From Flavobacterium anhuiense (GTDB lineage: Bacteria; Bacteroidota; Bacteroidia; Flavobacteriales; Flavobacteriaceae): a stretch of 64,000 nt of DNA. The notes below the pieces were generated by a model, which had not been told where the DNA came from, made no database searches, and worked only from the letters and a program-made list of their open reading frames with translations. The stretch spans positions 1-64,000 of the forward strand of contig NZ_JUIV01000001.1 of assembly GCF_004151235.1 (NCBI RefSeq), read 5' to 3'. Positions 42,758 to 50,771 of this stretch are shown in pieces. Each line of letters opens with the position of its first letter. The stretch's first letter is position 1. The translations under genes and the position numbers were made by a program.

Positions 42758-44878
42758 TTAATTATACTGTTTAGAAGTTTCAACCAAACGAATAAACTCA
42801 GCTTTGTAACCTTCGCCATCATTTGAATTTCCTTGCTTCGCCAATTTTACAATTTCTTCAGAAGACTTGTCTGCAATTAATTTTGAATCTCTTAATTTCA
42901 AACCAAACCAAGCTACGGCAGAACTAAATTTCATATCATCGCTCGCTTTATCCAAAGCAACCGATTTGTTCTCGATTACCTGAACCATTTCAATACTTTT
43001 ATCGCCATCAGGTTTTTTGTAACGGAATTTTATAGTTGCCAATTCGTTGCTGTAATTGTTTGAACTGGTTTCAGTTTTAGTGTATTTTAAAGGATCTGGC
43101 TGTTCAGCTAAATAATCACTTTTTACACCAGCAGGAATAATTTCATACAAAGCCGTTACCGTATGATTGCTTCCCAATTCACCCGCATCAATCGCATCAT
43201 TTTTAAAATCTTCTGGACGTAATTTTCTGTTTTCATAACCAATCAAACGATACGCTTGAACTTGTTTCGGATTAAATTCGATCTGAATTTTTACATCTTT
43301 CGCGATAGCAAACATCGAACCTTTGAATTCTTTTCCTAAAAAGCGATTGGCTTCCTGAATGTTATCGATATAAGCGTAGTTTCCGTTTCCTTTATCGGCC
43401 AAGATTTCCATTTTGCTGTCTTTGTAATTCCCCATTCCGTAACCTAGACAAGTCAAGAAAACGCCTGTTTTTCTTTTTTCTTCAATGAGTTTTTCCATAT
43501 CTGAATTAGAAGAACTTCCGACATTGAAATCTCCGTCCGTTGCTAGAATTACACGATTGTTTCCGCCTTTAATAAAATTTTCAGTTGCCGTTTTATAAGC
43601 CAGTTCAATTCCTGCTCCTCCAGCTGTACTTCCTCCAGATTGTAATTTATCCAAAGCATCAATAATTGTTTTTTTCTCATCTCCAGAAGTTGGAGGTAAA
43701 ACCATTCCTGCCGCACCCGCGTACACTACAATGGCAACTTTATCTTTTGCGCGTAATTCATTTACCAATATTTTTAAAGATTGTTTCAATAAAGGCAATT
43801 TATTCATGTCGCTCATTGAACCCGAAACATCAATTAGGAAAACAAGATTTGAAGCAGGTAAATCATTAGTTGGAATGTTTTTTCCTTGCAAACCAATCTT
43901 TAAGATTTTGTTGTTTTTATTCCAAGGCGAGTCGCTCACTTCTGTATTGATAGAAAACGGATGCTCATTCTTTGGCTGCGGATAAGTATATTTAAAGAAA
44001 TTTACCATTTCTTCTACACGCACTGCATCTTTCGGTACTTGTTGTCCGTTGTTTAAAAAGCGTCTGATATTGGTATAAGAAGCATTATCAACATCTATAG
44101 AAAAAGTGGATAGCGGAGCTGTTTTTGGACTTTCGAAAGCATTTTCAACAAAAGCATCATAATCTTCCTGAGTTGGTTCTGTTGGAATTGGCATAATATT
44201 TAATTTTTTATCCAATTCTTTTTCAGAAAGATTTTTATAGATTTCATTTTTAGTTGAAATAACCACAACGCCATTCGAAGCTTTACTGCCATAAATTGAA
44301 GTCGCAGCTTGGTCTTTTAAAACCGAAACATTATCGATATCATTCGGATTAATTTTTGCCATTTGATTGGCTTTTGCTGGAACTCCGTCAATAATATACA
44401 TCGGTTCACTTTTTGGAGAAACTGATTCATTTGCTCGAATAGAAACAGTTGGACTTGGAGCGTAAAGGGAATTACTTTCAGCTTGAACTTTTGCTCTTTT
44501 TCCTTTGCGTTCCGAGACAGAACCGGTTAGCATTGATTTTTTTTGGACACCATAACCAACCACTACAACTTCGTTTAATGTCTGATTATCTGGAAGAAGT
44601 TTGATATTAATTGTATTTGAATTTTGAACCTTTTGACTTTGGCTTTTATATCCAATGAAGCTGATAACCAACATGTCACCTGTTTTTGCTTGAATACTGT
44701 ATTGGCCATCAAAATTTGTATAAACAGTGGTTTTTGTGTTCTGATTTAAAACGGTTACACCTGGAAGTGGCTGTTTTGTTTCATCTGAAACGATTCCAGA
44801 AATGGTTCTTTCTTGTGCTATGGTTACGAAACATATAAGCATAGCAATGGCTGATGAAATAAGTTTTAGACTTTTCAT
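42758..44878 (-). CDS. VWA-domain protein fused to SusC-type N-terminus
   Basis: A 706-residue exported protein. After a signal peptide (about 1-21) come a carboxypeptidase-regulatory-like domain (22-105), then LNEVVVVGYGVQKKSMLTGSV, the linker seen in SusC-type TonB-dependent receptors, and a plug module (about 150-215, MYIIDGVPAKANQMAKI and YGSKASNGVVVISTKN). The rest is a YfbK-like part: an N-terminal region (235-335), a VWA domain with MIDAS DVSGSMS near 350, and a C-terminal domain. So a receptor N-terminus is joined to a metal-dependent adhesion domain instead of a barrel. In an operon with sigma and anti-sigma genes. Confidence 0.85.
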   Translation of the reverse strand: MKSLKLISSAIAMLICFVTIAQERTISGIVSDETKQPLPGVTVLNQNTKTTVYTNFDGQYSIQAKTGDMLVISFIGYKSQSQKVQNSNTINIKLLPDNQTLNEVVVVGYGVQKKSMLTGSVSERKGKRAKVQAESNSLYAPSPTVSIRANESVSPKSEPMYIIDGVPAKANQMAKINPNDIDNVSVLKDQAATSIYGSKASNGVVVISTKNEIYKNLSEKELDKKLNIMPIPTEPTQEDYDAFVENAFESPKTAPLSTFSIDVDNASYTNIRRFLNNGQQVPKDAVRVEEMVNFFKYTYPQPKNEHPFSINTEVSDSPWNKNNKILKIGLQGKNIPTNDLPASNLVFLIDVSGSMSDMNKLPLLKQSLKILVNELRAKDKVAIVVYAGAAGMVLPPTSGDEKKTIIDALDKLQSGGSTAGGAGIELAYKTATENFIKGGNNRVILATDGDFNVGSSSNSDMEKLIEEKRKTGVFLTCLGYGMGNYKDSKMEILADKGNGNYAYIDNIQEANRFLGKEFKGSMFAIAKDVKIQIEFNPKQVQAYRLIGYENRKLRPEDFKNDAIDAGELGSNHTVTALYEIIPAGVKSDYLAEQPDPLKYTKTETSSNNYSNELATIKFRYKKPDGDKSIEMVQVIENKSVALDKASDDMKFSSAVAWFGLKLRDSKLIADKSSEEIVKLAKQGNSNDGEGYKAEFIRLVETSKQYN

Positions 44879-44948
44879 GATAATAAGTTTTAGAATTAAT
44901 GTTTGGGTTTTGCTTTGTCAAAGCTGCAGACTTTGACAAAGCATAAGA

Positions 44949-45920
44949 TTATTTTTTCGGAGCTGGTTTTCCGTTTTTTGTAGTAATTATAACAACTCCT
45001 TTTTTGCCTCTTTCGCCATATTTTTCGGTCGCTTCAAGGTCTTGCAAAATGGTTATGGTTTTAATGTCTTGTTTGTCTAAAGGCGCATATGGGCTTGTTG
45101 GATTTTTGCCAAATAAGTCATTTTCTGAATAGTAAATTCCATCAATAATGTACAAAGGTTCATCAAGGACAACAAGAGAATCTACATTTTCTGGATTTAG
45201 ATTTGGAAGCTCATCTCGCATCATTTTGTCTTTTTTTGCATCGTCGCTGTGAGCCATTGCATTTCCGTTAAGAATTACTAAAGGTGCACTCTTTTTTGCT
45301 TTTTGCGTTGGAGCGGCCGAATAGGCAACTTTTGCAGATTCTCTTTGAGAATAACCTGAATAGCCGATATCTGAAGTCACTTCTTTTTTTGAAGAAACAT
45401 TATCTTCTTCTTCAAAAGTTTCATGTAATAATGTTTGAGCTGGCATTGTCGTTTCTGCCGTAATTTTTGGTGTCGGAGCAGACTGAAAAGCTTCTGCCTG
45501 TGGAACTGCTATTTCTTGAACAGCAACTCGTTGTTTGTTTTTAGTTTGATTCTCCAAAATTTTAACCGCTTCTTCGTTTGAAACTATCCCAGAATCTGAA
45601 GATGGAGTTGCATCTTTTTGAATTAAAACAGGCTCTTCGGTTTGAGGCTGTTCTAATTTTTTTTCTTCCAAAACTACTTTTGGAGTTTCTGTTATGTTTT
45701 CTTTATTAGAATGCAAAAACTGAAAGCCTAAAGAAAGCAATAATAGAAGAGAAGCCGCAACTGCGATTTTTTTCCATAATGCTATTGTTTTTTTGTCTTC
45801 TTTTTTGTCCAGTTTTTCTTCTACGCGCGCCCAGACTTTTTCCATTCCCGGGAAATCTTGAAACTCGGCTTTTTGCGAAGCTTCTTTTATTTTATCGAAT
45901 AATTTATCTTGATTGTCCAT
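44949..45920 (-). CDS. Anti-sigma-like membrane protein with C-terminal plug module
   Basis: A 323-residue protein encoded 2 bp after the ECF sigma gene. The cytoplasmic N-terminus (about 1-48, with FPGMEKVWARVEEKLDKK) precedes one membrane helix (IAVAASLLLLLSLGFQFL, about 51-68). The periplasmic part is a low-complexity linker rich in Glu, Pro, Ala and Ser, followed by a plug-like module (about 245-323, LYIIDGIYYSEN, ITILQDLEATEKYGERGKKGVVIITTKNG). The arrangement suggests an anti-sigma factor whose sensor is a receptor plug fragment. No FecR domain was seen. Anti-sigma function is inferred from position and topology. Confidence 0.75.
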   Translation of the reverse strand: MDNQDKLFDKIKEASQKAEFQDFPGMEKVWARVEEKLDKKEDKKTIALWKKIAVAASLLLLLSLGFQFLHSNKENITETPKVVLEEKKLEQPQTEEPVLIQKDATPSSDSGIVSNEEAVKILENQTKNKQRVAVQEIAVPQAEAFQSAPTPKITAETTMPAQTLLHETFEEEDNVSSKKEVTSDIGYSGYSQRESAKVAYSAAPTQKAKKSAPLVILNGNAMAHSDDAKKDKMMRDELPNLNPENVDSLVVLDEPLYIIDGIYYSENDLFGKNPTSPYAPLDKQDIKTITILQDLEATEKYGERGKKGVVIITTKNGKPAPKK

Positions 45921-45922
45921 GA

Positions 45923-46459
45923 CTATTTTGCTTTTTGATAATACAGTTTGTTAACCAGTTCTTTCAGTTTGGTCTTAGCGGCATTCAATTGTGATTTTGA
46001 GGTGCCTTCAGAAATCTTCAGCATTTCGGCTATTTCTTTATGTCCGTAACCTTCAATGACAAAAAGGTTAAATACAGTTTTACAGCCATCAGGAATATGG
46101 TTTAATAAATTAAGTAAATCTTCTTCTTCCAGTGTATTTAGTTCGTCTACAGAAGGTTGCGAAAGCAGTTTCACATCGTCTAAATACATATTAAAGTTGG
46201 TTTCTTTACGAATTGTCGCCAAACAATGATTTACAGTTATGCGTCTTGCCCAAGCTTCAAAAGCATAAGCTTCTTTTAACTGTTCTAGTTTGGTGAAAAT
46301 AGTAAAGAAAGAATCGGCCAAAGCTTCTTCGATTTCCTCTTCCTTTTTTAAGTATCTTTTGCAAAGGCGGTACAACTTTGGCGCCATGTATTCGTACACC
46401 TGACGCTGGGCATCGCGATGCATTTTTTTACAGTTTGCTATTTGAGTCTCGTTTATCAC
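45923..46459 (-). CDS. ECF-family RNA polymerase sigma factor
   Basis: A 178-residue sigma factor. Region 2 (about 10-85) has YMAPKLYRLCKRYLKKEEEIEEALADSFFTIFTKLEQL and FEAWARRITVNHCLATIRK. Region 4 (about 115-170) has LNHIPDGCKTVFNLFVIEGYGHKEIAEMLKISEGTSKSQLNAAK. It is the first gene of the operon sigma-anti-sigma-VWA-plug, probably autoregulated, although I cannot identify its own promoter motif. Similar ECF proteins pair with outer-membrane receptors in Bacteroidota. Confidence 0.92.
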   Translation of the reverse strand: MINETQIANCKKMHRDAQRQVYEYMAPKLYRLCKRYLKKEEEIEEALADSFFTIFTKLEQLKEAYAFEAWARRITVNHCLATIRKETNFNMYLDDVKLLSQPSVDELNTLEEEDLLNLLNHIPDGCKTVFNLFVIEGYGHKEIAEMLKISEGTSKSQLNAAKTKLKELVNKLYYQKAK

Positions 46460-46615
46460 AATTGTTGTCTTTCTTGTATAGAGAGTAAAAAAGATAAAAA
46501 GGTTGGGACGGGGGTGAAAAAAATATTAAAATATTTTTTTTAGGTTCAGAGTTGCAAAGATTCAAAGTTACAAAGGTTTTATCGTAGAGACGCACTGCTT
46601 TGCTTCTTATCGTAA

Positions 46616-47239
46616 TTATTCTCCTAAGCAAACATCATTATAAAATTCTACAATTTCTTTAATGTCTTCGAAAATCCATTTGTCGCTTTTTAGTTTTTTT
46701 ACGATAAAATCGCAGTCAGCAAAAACTTTCGAAGTGTTTTTTCGCCATGAGTTTACAATCCCGCAGTTTAAACATGTTGGATATTTGTCTTTTTGTTTTT
46801 TGACATAATAAAATTCAGAAGATTCAGTTGGTTGGGAAAAAGAATTGGTTTGAGGATTGTAAGTTGCCGGTCGTTCATCATGAGGATTATAAATTTGATC
46901 GAGAAGACTAAAATCTGAACCAAATTTTTTATATAAGGTAGCTTCTCCTTTAATAATGATCTCGACCAGTTTTGGCTTGTCTAATGAATTTAATTTCACA
47001 TATTCAAAAGTCCGTCTAGCATTAAAATTAAGAAACGTGATTTTTTTAACAAACTCTTCATTCCAAGTATCAGGCTTGTCTTCGGGCGCAACCTTAAATT
47101 TTATTTTGTTGAAATTTAAAGAAGCAAATCCTTCAATAGAATCTCCATCTTTGAAGTAAATTATTGCTTCTTCTGTTTGAGAATAAATTTTAAGGCTGAT
47201 AAAAAATAGGATGAATATAATTCTGTAGAGTTGTTTCAT
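46616..47239 (-). CDS. Secreted hypothetical protein
   Basis: A 207-residue exported protein with a signal peptide (MKQLYRIIFILFFISLKIYSQ). The mature part opens with EEAIIYFKDGDSIEGFASL, a pattern common in secreted flavobacterial proteins of unknown role. It has a CLNCG pair in the middle. I do not recognise a family. Repeat words lie on both sides (46540-46615 and 47255-47345). It is upstream of the ECF operon, with a gap that includes repeat DNA. Confidence 0.7.
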   Translation of the reverse strand: MKQLYRIIFILFFISLKIYSQTEEAIIYFKDGDSIEGFASLNFNKIKFKVAPEDKPDTWNEEFVKKITFLNFNARRTFEYVKLNSLDKPKLVEIIIKGEATLYKKFGSDFSLLDQIYNPHDERPATYNPQTNSFSQPTESSEFYYVKKQKDKYPTCLNCGIVNSWRKNTSKVFADCDFIVKKLKSDKWIFEDIKEIVEFYNDVCLGE

Positions 47240-47280
47240 TTAAGGGAGTATTTTTAACCTTTGTGTTTCTCTGCGAATAC

Positions 47281-47326
47281 CTTTGTGAATCTTTGTTTAA
47301 TAGCTCTTTCGCAAAGATTCACAAAG
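47281..47326. repeat. Inverted repeat CTTTGTGAATCTTTG
   Basis: CTTTGTGAATCTTTG (47281-47295) is perfectly complementary to CAAAGATTCACAAAG (47312-47326), a 15-bp stem with a 16-base loop. Surrounding words (ACCTTTGTGTTTCTCTGCG) extend it. Confidence 0.75.
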
Positions 47327-47348
47327 CGACAGAGAGATTCGCTAAGTT

Positions 47349-48185
47349 TTATTTAATCGGCAAAGTCAATTTATAAATCTTCGTTTCTAAAACTTCTGTA
47401 TCATTATCTTCGCAAAGCAAAAATTCGATTTTATTATTTTCTTTTTTATAGAAAGTCAGACCTTCAAATTTATTGGCTGCCGTAATTTTTTGAGTAAAAT
47501 CGATTTTCATGGTTTTTACATCAATTCTTCCGATGAAACTTCCTAGAATTTCTCCGTCATCATAAGTCGATTTAGTGTCTTCGGCAGTTGAGAGGAAATA
47601 GATTTTATCGTCGACCAAAACAGCATCTGTAAAACTGGAACGAACGCCTTTTATTTTTGGCAGTTTGTAATTCACCGAAATCAGAGCAAATTCTTCTCCC
47701 AGATTTTTCGCATGAATGGTAAAAATGGTGTTTTTGTTTGAAACGCCATTTCCGCGATTGAATAAATACCAGTTTTCGCCATCAAAAATAGCGCCTTCTA
47801 GATTAAAATCTTCTGGTTTAATTTCTCCGAAATTCTGCATTACGGCATATAGATCGACTAAATTGTTTTTTTGTAAAACGGTTTTCGATTTCAAATCAAA
47901 TTCAATCATTTTGTTTCGGTTTTCGGTTGAACCAGAACCAAAAACATAAAGCGTATCATTATGATGTGTAAGTGACTCAAAATCGGGTTTTAAGTTTTTC
48001 GGAATATTCTGCGTTGGATTGTCAATCAAAGCATGCTGATTCAATTGCTGATTTTGCATATTGTATTCGTAAAGAAATCCGCTGTTGTCACCAATTACAT
48101 AAATCGCATCGTTATTGTAAAATAATCCCGATGCCGAGCCGATTCCGATAATTTGAAATAATATTTCTAATGTGAATTTTTCCAT
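47349..48185 (-). CDS. Beta-propeller-like hypothetical protein
   Basis: A 278-residue protein with regular repeats of aromatic/glycine strands: IYVIGDNSGFLYEYNMQNQQL, DTLYVFGSGSTENRNKMIEFD, FDGENWYLFNRGNGVSNKNTIF and VDDKIYFLSTAEDTK. This suggests a beta-propeller. No signal peptide is evident, so it may be cytoplasmic. I recall similar flavobacterial proteins of unknown function. No operon partner. Confidence 0.7.
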   Translation of the reverse strand: MEKFTLEILFQIIGIGSASGLFYNNDAIYVIGDNSGFLYEYNMQNQQLNQHALIDNPTQNIPKNLKPDFESLTHHNDTLYVFGSGSTENRNKMIEFDLKSKTVLQKNNLVDLYAVMQNFGEIKPEDFNLEGAIFDGENWYLFNRGNGVSNKNTIFTIHAKNLGEEFALISVNYKLPKIKGVRSSFTDAVLVDDKIYFLSTAEDTKSTYDDGEILGSFIGRIDVKTMKIDFTQKITAANKFEGLTFYKKENNKIEFLLCEDNDTEVLETKIYKLTLPIK

Positions 48186-48217
48186 GAAATGTTGTTTTTT
48201 ATTGCAATGAATAGCAG

Positions 48218-48235
48218 TTCCGATAGCTATCGGAA
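48218..48235. repeat. Palindrome TTCCGATAGCTATCGGAA
   Basis: A perfect 18-bp palindrome between the divergent genes at 48185 and 48279, sharing the core CCGATAGCTATCGG with 40841-40862. Confidence 0.85.
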
Positions 48236-48278
48236 TTCGTAAAATTACTATATTTATAAGACAAAAAATGAAAAAGAT

Positions 48279-49157
48279 ATGAAATCAATAGACCCGAAAG
48301 ATTTTAAAGTTGTAGATAAAATAAAGCTCAAAGAAATTCCAACTTTATTAGATGTAAAAGCTGACGATGACGAAAAAGAAGAAAAATTAGATAAGGTTCA
48401 AGCCAAATTGAGCGATTTGCAAGACGTAATGTATGCGCACAATAAATACAGCGTTTTGATTTGTCTTCAAGGAATGGATACTTCGGGAAAAGATAGTTTG
48501 ATTCGAGAAGTTTTTAAGGAGTTTAATCCGCGTGGAGTAGTAGTGCATAGTTTTAAAACGCCAACGTCTACAGAACTGGAGCATGACTATTTATGGCGCC
48601 ATTATATTGCACTTCCAGAAAAAGGGAAGTTTGCCATATTTAATAGAACACATTATGAAAATGTTCTCGTAACACGCGTACATCCAGAATATGTGCTTTC
48701 TGAAAATCTTCCGGGTATTAATTCTGTAGATGATATAACACCAGATTTTTGGAAAAATAGAATTGAACAGATCAATAATTTTGAAAAACATATTTGCCAA
48801 AACGGAACAATCGTAATGAAATTCTATCTGCACTTGAGCAAAGAAGAACAGCGCCAGCGTTTGTTGCGCCGTTTGGAAGAGGAAAAACACAATTGGAAGT
48901 TTTCGCCAGGAGATTTGAAAGAACGCGGTTATTGGGATGAATACATGAAGTATTACGAAGAAGCGATCAATAAAACATCGACACCGCATGCTCCATGGTA
49001 TATTGTTCCTGCTGATGATAAAGAAATGTCACGATATATTGTAGCGAAAATTATCTGGGAAGAAATGAAAAAACACACCGATATTAAAGAACCTGAATTG
49101 GACGAGAAAACGGCTATAAATATAGAATTATATAAAAAAGAATTAGGAGAGAAGTAA
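48279..49157 (+). CDS. ppk2: Polyphosphate kinase 2 family protein
   Basis: Uses polyphosphate to phosphorylate nucleoside mono- or diphosphates (or the reverse). Walker A is GMDTSGKDS (residues 65-73). Then FNPRGVVVHSFKTPTSTELEHDYLW and the Walker B region KFAIFNRTHYENVLVTRVHP follow, and a lid with RLLRRLEEEKHNWKFSPGDLKERGYWDEY. The 292-residue length and these motifs fit PPK2 class III-like enzymes, but class assignment is tentative. Divergent from the propeller gene, near a palindrome. Confidence 0.92.
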   Translation: MKSIDPKDFKVVDKIKLKEIPTLLDVKADDDEKEEKLDKVQAKLSDLQDVMYAHNKYSVLICLQGMDTSGKDSLIREVFKEFNPRGVVVHSFKTPTSTELEHDYLWRHYIALPEKGKFAIFNRTHYENVLVTRVHPEYVLSENLPGINSVDDITPDFWKNRIEQINNFEKHICQNGTIVMKFYLHLSKEEQRQRLLRRLEEEKHNWKFSPGDLKERGYWDEYMKYYEEAINKTSTPHAPWYIVPADDKEMSRYIVAKIIWEEMKKHTDIKEPELDEKTAINIELYKKELGEK

Positions 49158-49196
49158 TTGCGTAATTGAGATAATTAGTCAATTAGATAATTTTTT

Positions 49197-49232
49197 GAAC
49201 CCGATAAGTTTTTTTAAACTGTCGGGGTTATT
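49197..49232 (+). terminator. Terminator after ppk2
   Basis: AACCCGATAAGTTT pairs imperfectly with AAACTGTCGGGGTT around a T-rich loop, followed by TTTTAT. Confidence 0.6.
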
Positions 49233-49250
49233 TTATATTGCTTTTAAATT

Positions 49251-49289
49251 CCATTTGTCAAAATAAAAACGCAGTTCGTCAAACTAATT
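49251..49289 (+). promoter_or_regulatory. Predicted LytTR operator upstream of the kinase gene
   Basis: GTCAAA at 49257-49262 and at 49278-49283, exactly 21 bp apart. LytTR proteins bind direct repeats at about this spacing. A near-identical sequence is found upstream of the outer-membrane-type gene at 51488 (52479-52511). Confidence 0.6.
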
Positions 49290-49382
49290 TGAATAACGCT
49301 TGTGGTTTATGCTACTTTGCTGTTTGTTTAAAAAATATAGAACTACTTTTGAAGTTAAATTTTCTCAATAAATTATTTATAA

Positions 49383-50432
49383 ATGATTGCAATCAATAAA
49401 AATAGGCACAGGATGTTTTTAGTCTTTTTCTGGTGTCTGTTAGGTTTTACAATTTGGGGGCAGTTAATAGAAGATTACAGTTTTTGGTCTGCTTTTTCCC
49501 AGTCCGTTTTAATTTTATTTTGTTCAACCGCTTTAGCGCATTTTTTAAGTGATATATTATTGCCTCGCGCTTTGCGAAAAAATAAAATGGCTTTGTTTGC
49601 CCTGCAAGGTATTGTGGTGGTTCTTATTCTGTCATTTTGCCTCGCAACCATATATGCCGTTTTTTCAAATCGAGAATCAAGAAGCAGGTTATATCCCGAT
49701 CAAGCTGATTTGAGTACACTTCAGTTTTTGTGGACACAATTTTATGGCAGCATTCCAGCGGCAATTTTAATAAGTAGCACAGCCTGTGGACTTCGATTTT
49801 ATCAGGAACATAATGTTATCGAAAGAAGTCATGCAGAATTGAAACAAGTGCATTTAGAAGCGCAAATCAAGATTTTGCAAGATCAGATCAATCCGCATTT
49901 GATGTTTAATGTGTTAAATCATATCCATATTCTAATGCAAAGCGATGTAAAATTAGCTTCAGATTTATTGGTTCAGTTTTCGGATATTTTGAGGTATCAA
50001 TTGTACGAATGCAATAAGGAATATGTGTCTTTGCATCTTGAAATCAAATATTTAAAAGATTTAATTGCTGTTGAAGAAACTCGTTGGGGAAATGAATTGG
50101 AAGTGAAAAGCAAATGGAACATTGAAAATGGACAGCTTCAGATTGTGCCTTTGCTTTTGGTTCCGTTAATCGAAAATGCTTTCAAACATGTTTCCCGGCT
50201 TCCAAATCAAAAAGGATTTGTGCATTTGTCTTGTGAACAGATTAATAAACAATTGAATTTTAAAATTGAAAACTCTTATACCGAGCAATACAAAATACCT
50301 TCAAAAAATCAAGGATTAGGTTTAGAGAATGTAAAGAAAAGACTGGAAATACAATATCCAGAAAAACACAAATTAGATATCCATAAAACTGATTCTGATT
50401 TTACAGTTACAGTGACTTTAGATTTGAAATAA
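49383..50432 (+). CDS. LytS/YehU-type sensor histidine kinase
   Basis: A 349-residue membrane kinase. Four hydrophobic segments in the first 135 residues form the sensor part, without an obvious ligand domain. The His_kinase region starts at about 160 with KILQDQINPHLMFNVLNHI, phospho-acceptor H172. The ATPase part shows VPLIENAFKHVS (N box) and NQGLGLENVKKRL (G box). It partners the LytTR regulator at 50772, although 339 bp of repeat DNA lie between. A LytTR-like operator precedes the gene, so autoregulation is likely. Confidence 0.92.
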   Translation: MIAINKNRHRMFLVFFWCLLGFTIWGQLIEDYSFWSAFSQSVLILFCSTALAHFLSDILLPRALRKNKMALFALQGIVVVLILSFCLATIYAVFSNRESRSRLYPDQADLSTLQFLWTQFYGSIPAAILISSTACGLRFYQEHNVIERSHAELKQVHLEAQIKILQDQINPHLMFNVLNHIHILMQSDVKLASDLLVQFSDILRYQLYECNKEYVSLHLEIKYLKDLIAVEETRWGNELEVKSKWNIENGQLQIVPLLLVPLIENAFKHVSRLPNQKGFVHLSCEQINKQLNFKIENSYTEQYKIPSKNQGLGLENVKKRLEIQYPEKHKLDIHKTDSDFTVTVTLDLK

Positions 50433-50438
50433 TTTTTT

Positions 50439-50715
50439 AGCCACAAATTGCACGAATTAGCACGAATTTTAAATCTGCAATGCTTTGTGTTCTAAGCATT
50501 CTTTACAAAAATTAAAACTTTGCGTAAAACCTTTGTGAACTTTGCGGTTAAAATTTTTAGCCACAGATTAAAAGGATTAAAAATGATTTTATTTTAGCCA
50601 CAAATTACACAAATTAGCACAAATTTTAATTTACAGCTTAGCGATCTTAGCATTCTTTTTAAAAACTGAACCTTTGCGAACTTTGCGTAAAACCTTTGCG
50701 TTCTTTGCGGTTAAA
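50439..50715. repeat. Tandem direct repeat GCCACAAATT type
   Basis: A block of about 113 bp (50439-50551: GCCACAAATTGCACGAATTAGCACG through CTTTGTGAACTTTGCGG) recurs at 50595-50715 (GCCACAAATTACACAAATTAGCACA through CTTTGCGTTCTTTGCGG). No ORF is present in the 339-bp gap. The block separates the kinase from its regulator. A third partial copy lies near 58225-58256. Confidence 0.8.
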
Positions 50716-50771
50716 CAAAAAAATCTGCTAAATCTGCGGGAAACAAAAAACAAACCAGCAACAAAAAAACT

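Noticed and set aside
46428..46631. Minus-strand 67-codon frame between the ECF sigma gene and its neighbour
   Set aside because: It overlaps both genes' ends and reads through repeat words; composition is not protein-like.
48591..48989. 132-codon frame antisense to ppk2
   Set aside because: It lies fully inside a well-supported gene on the other strand and has no family features.
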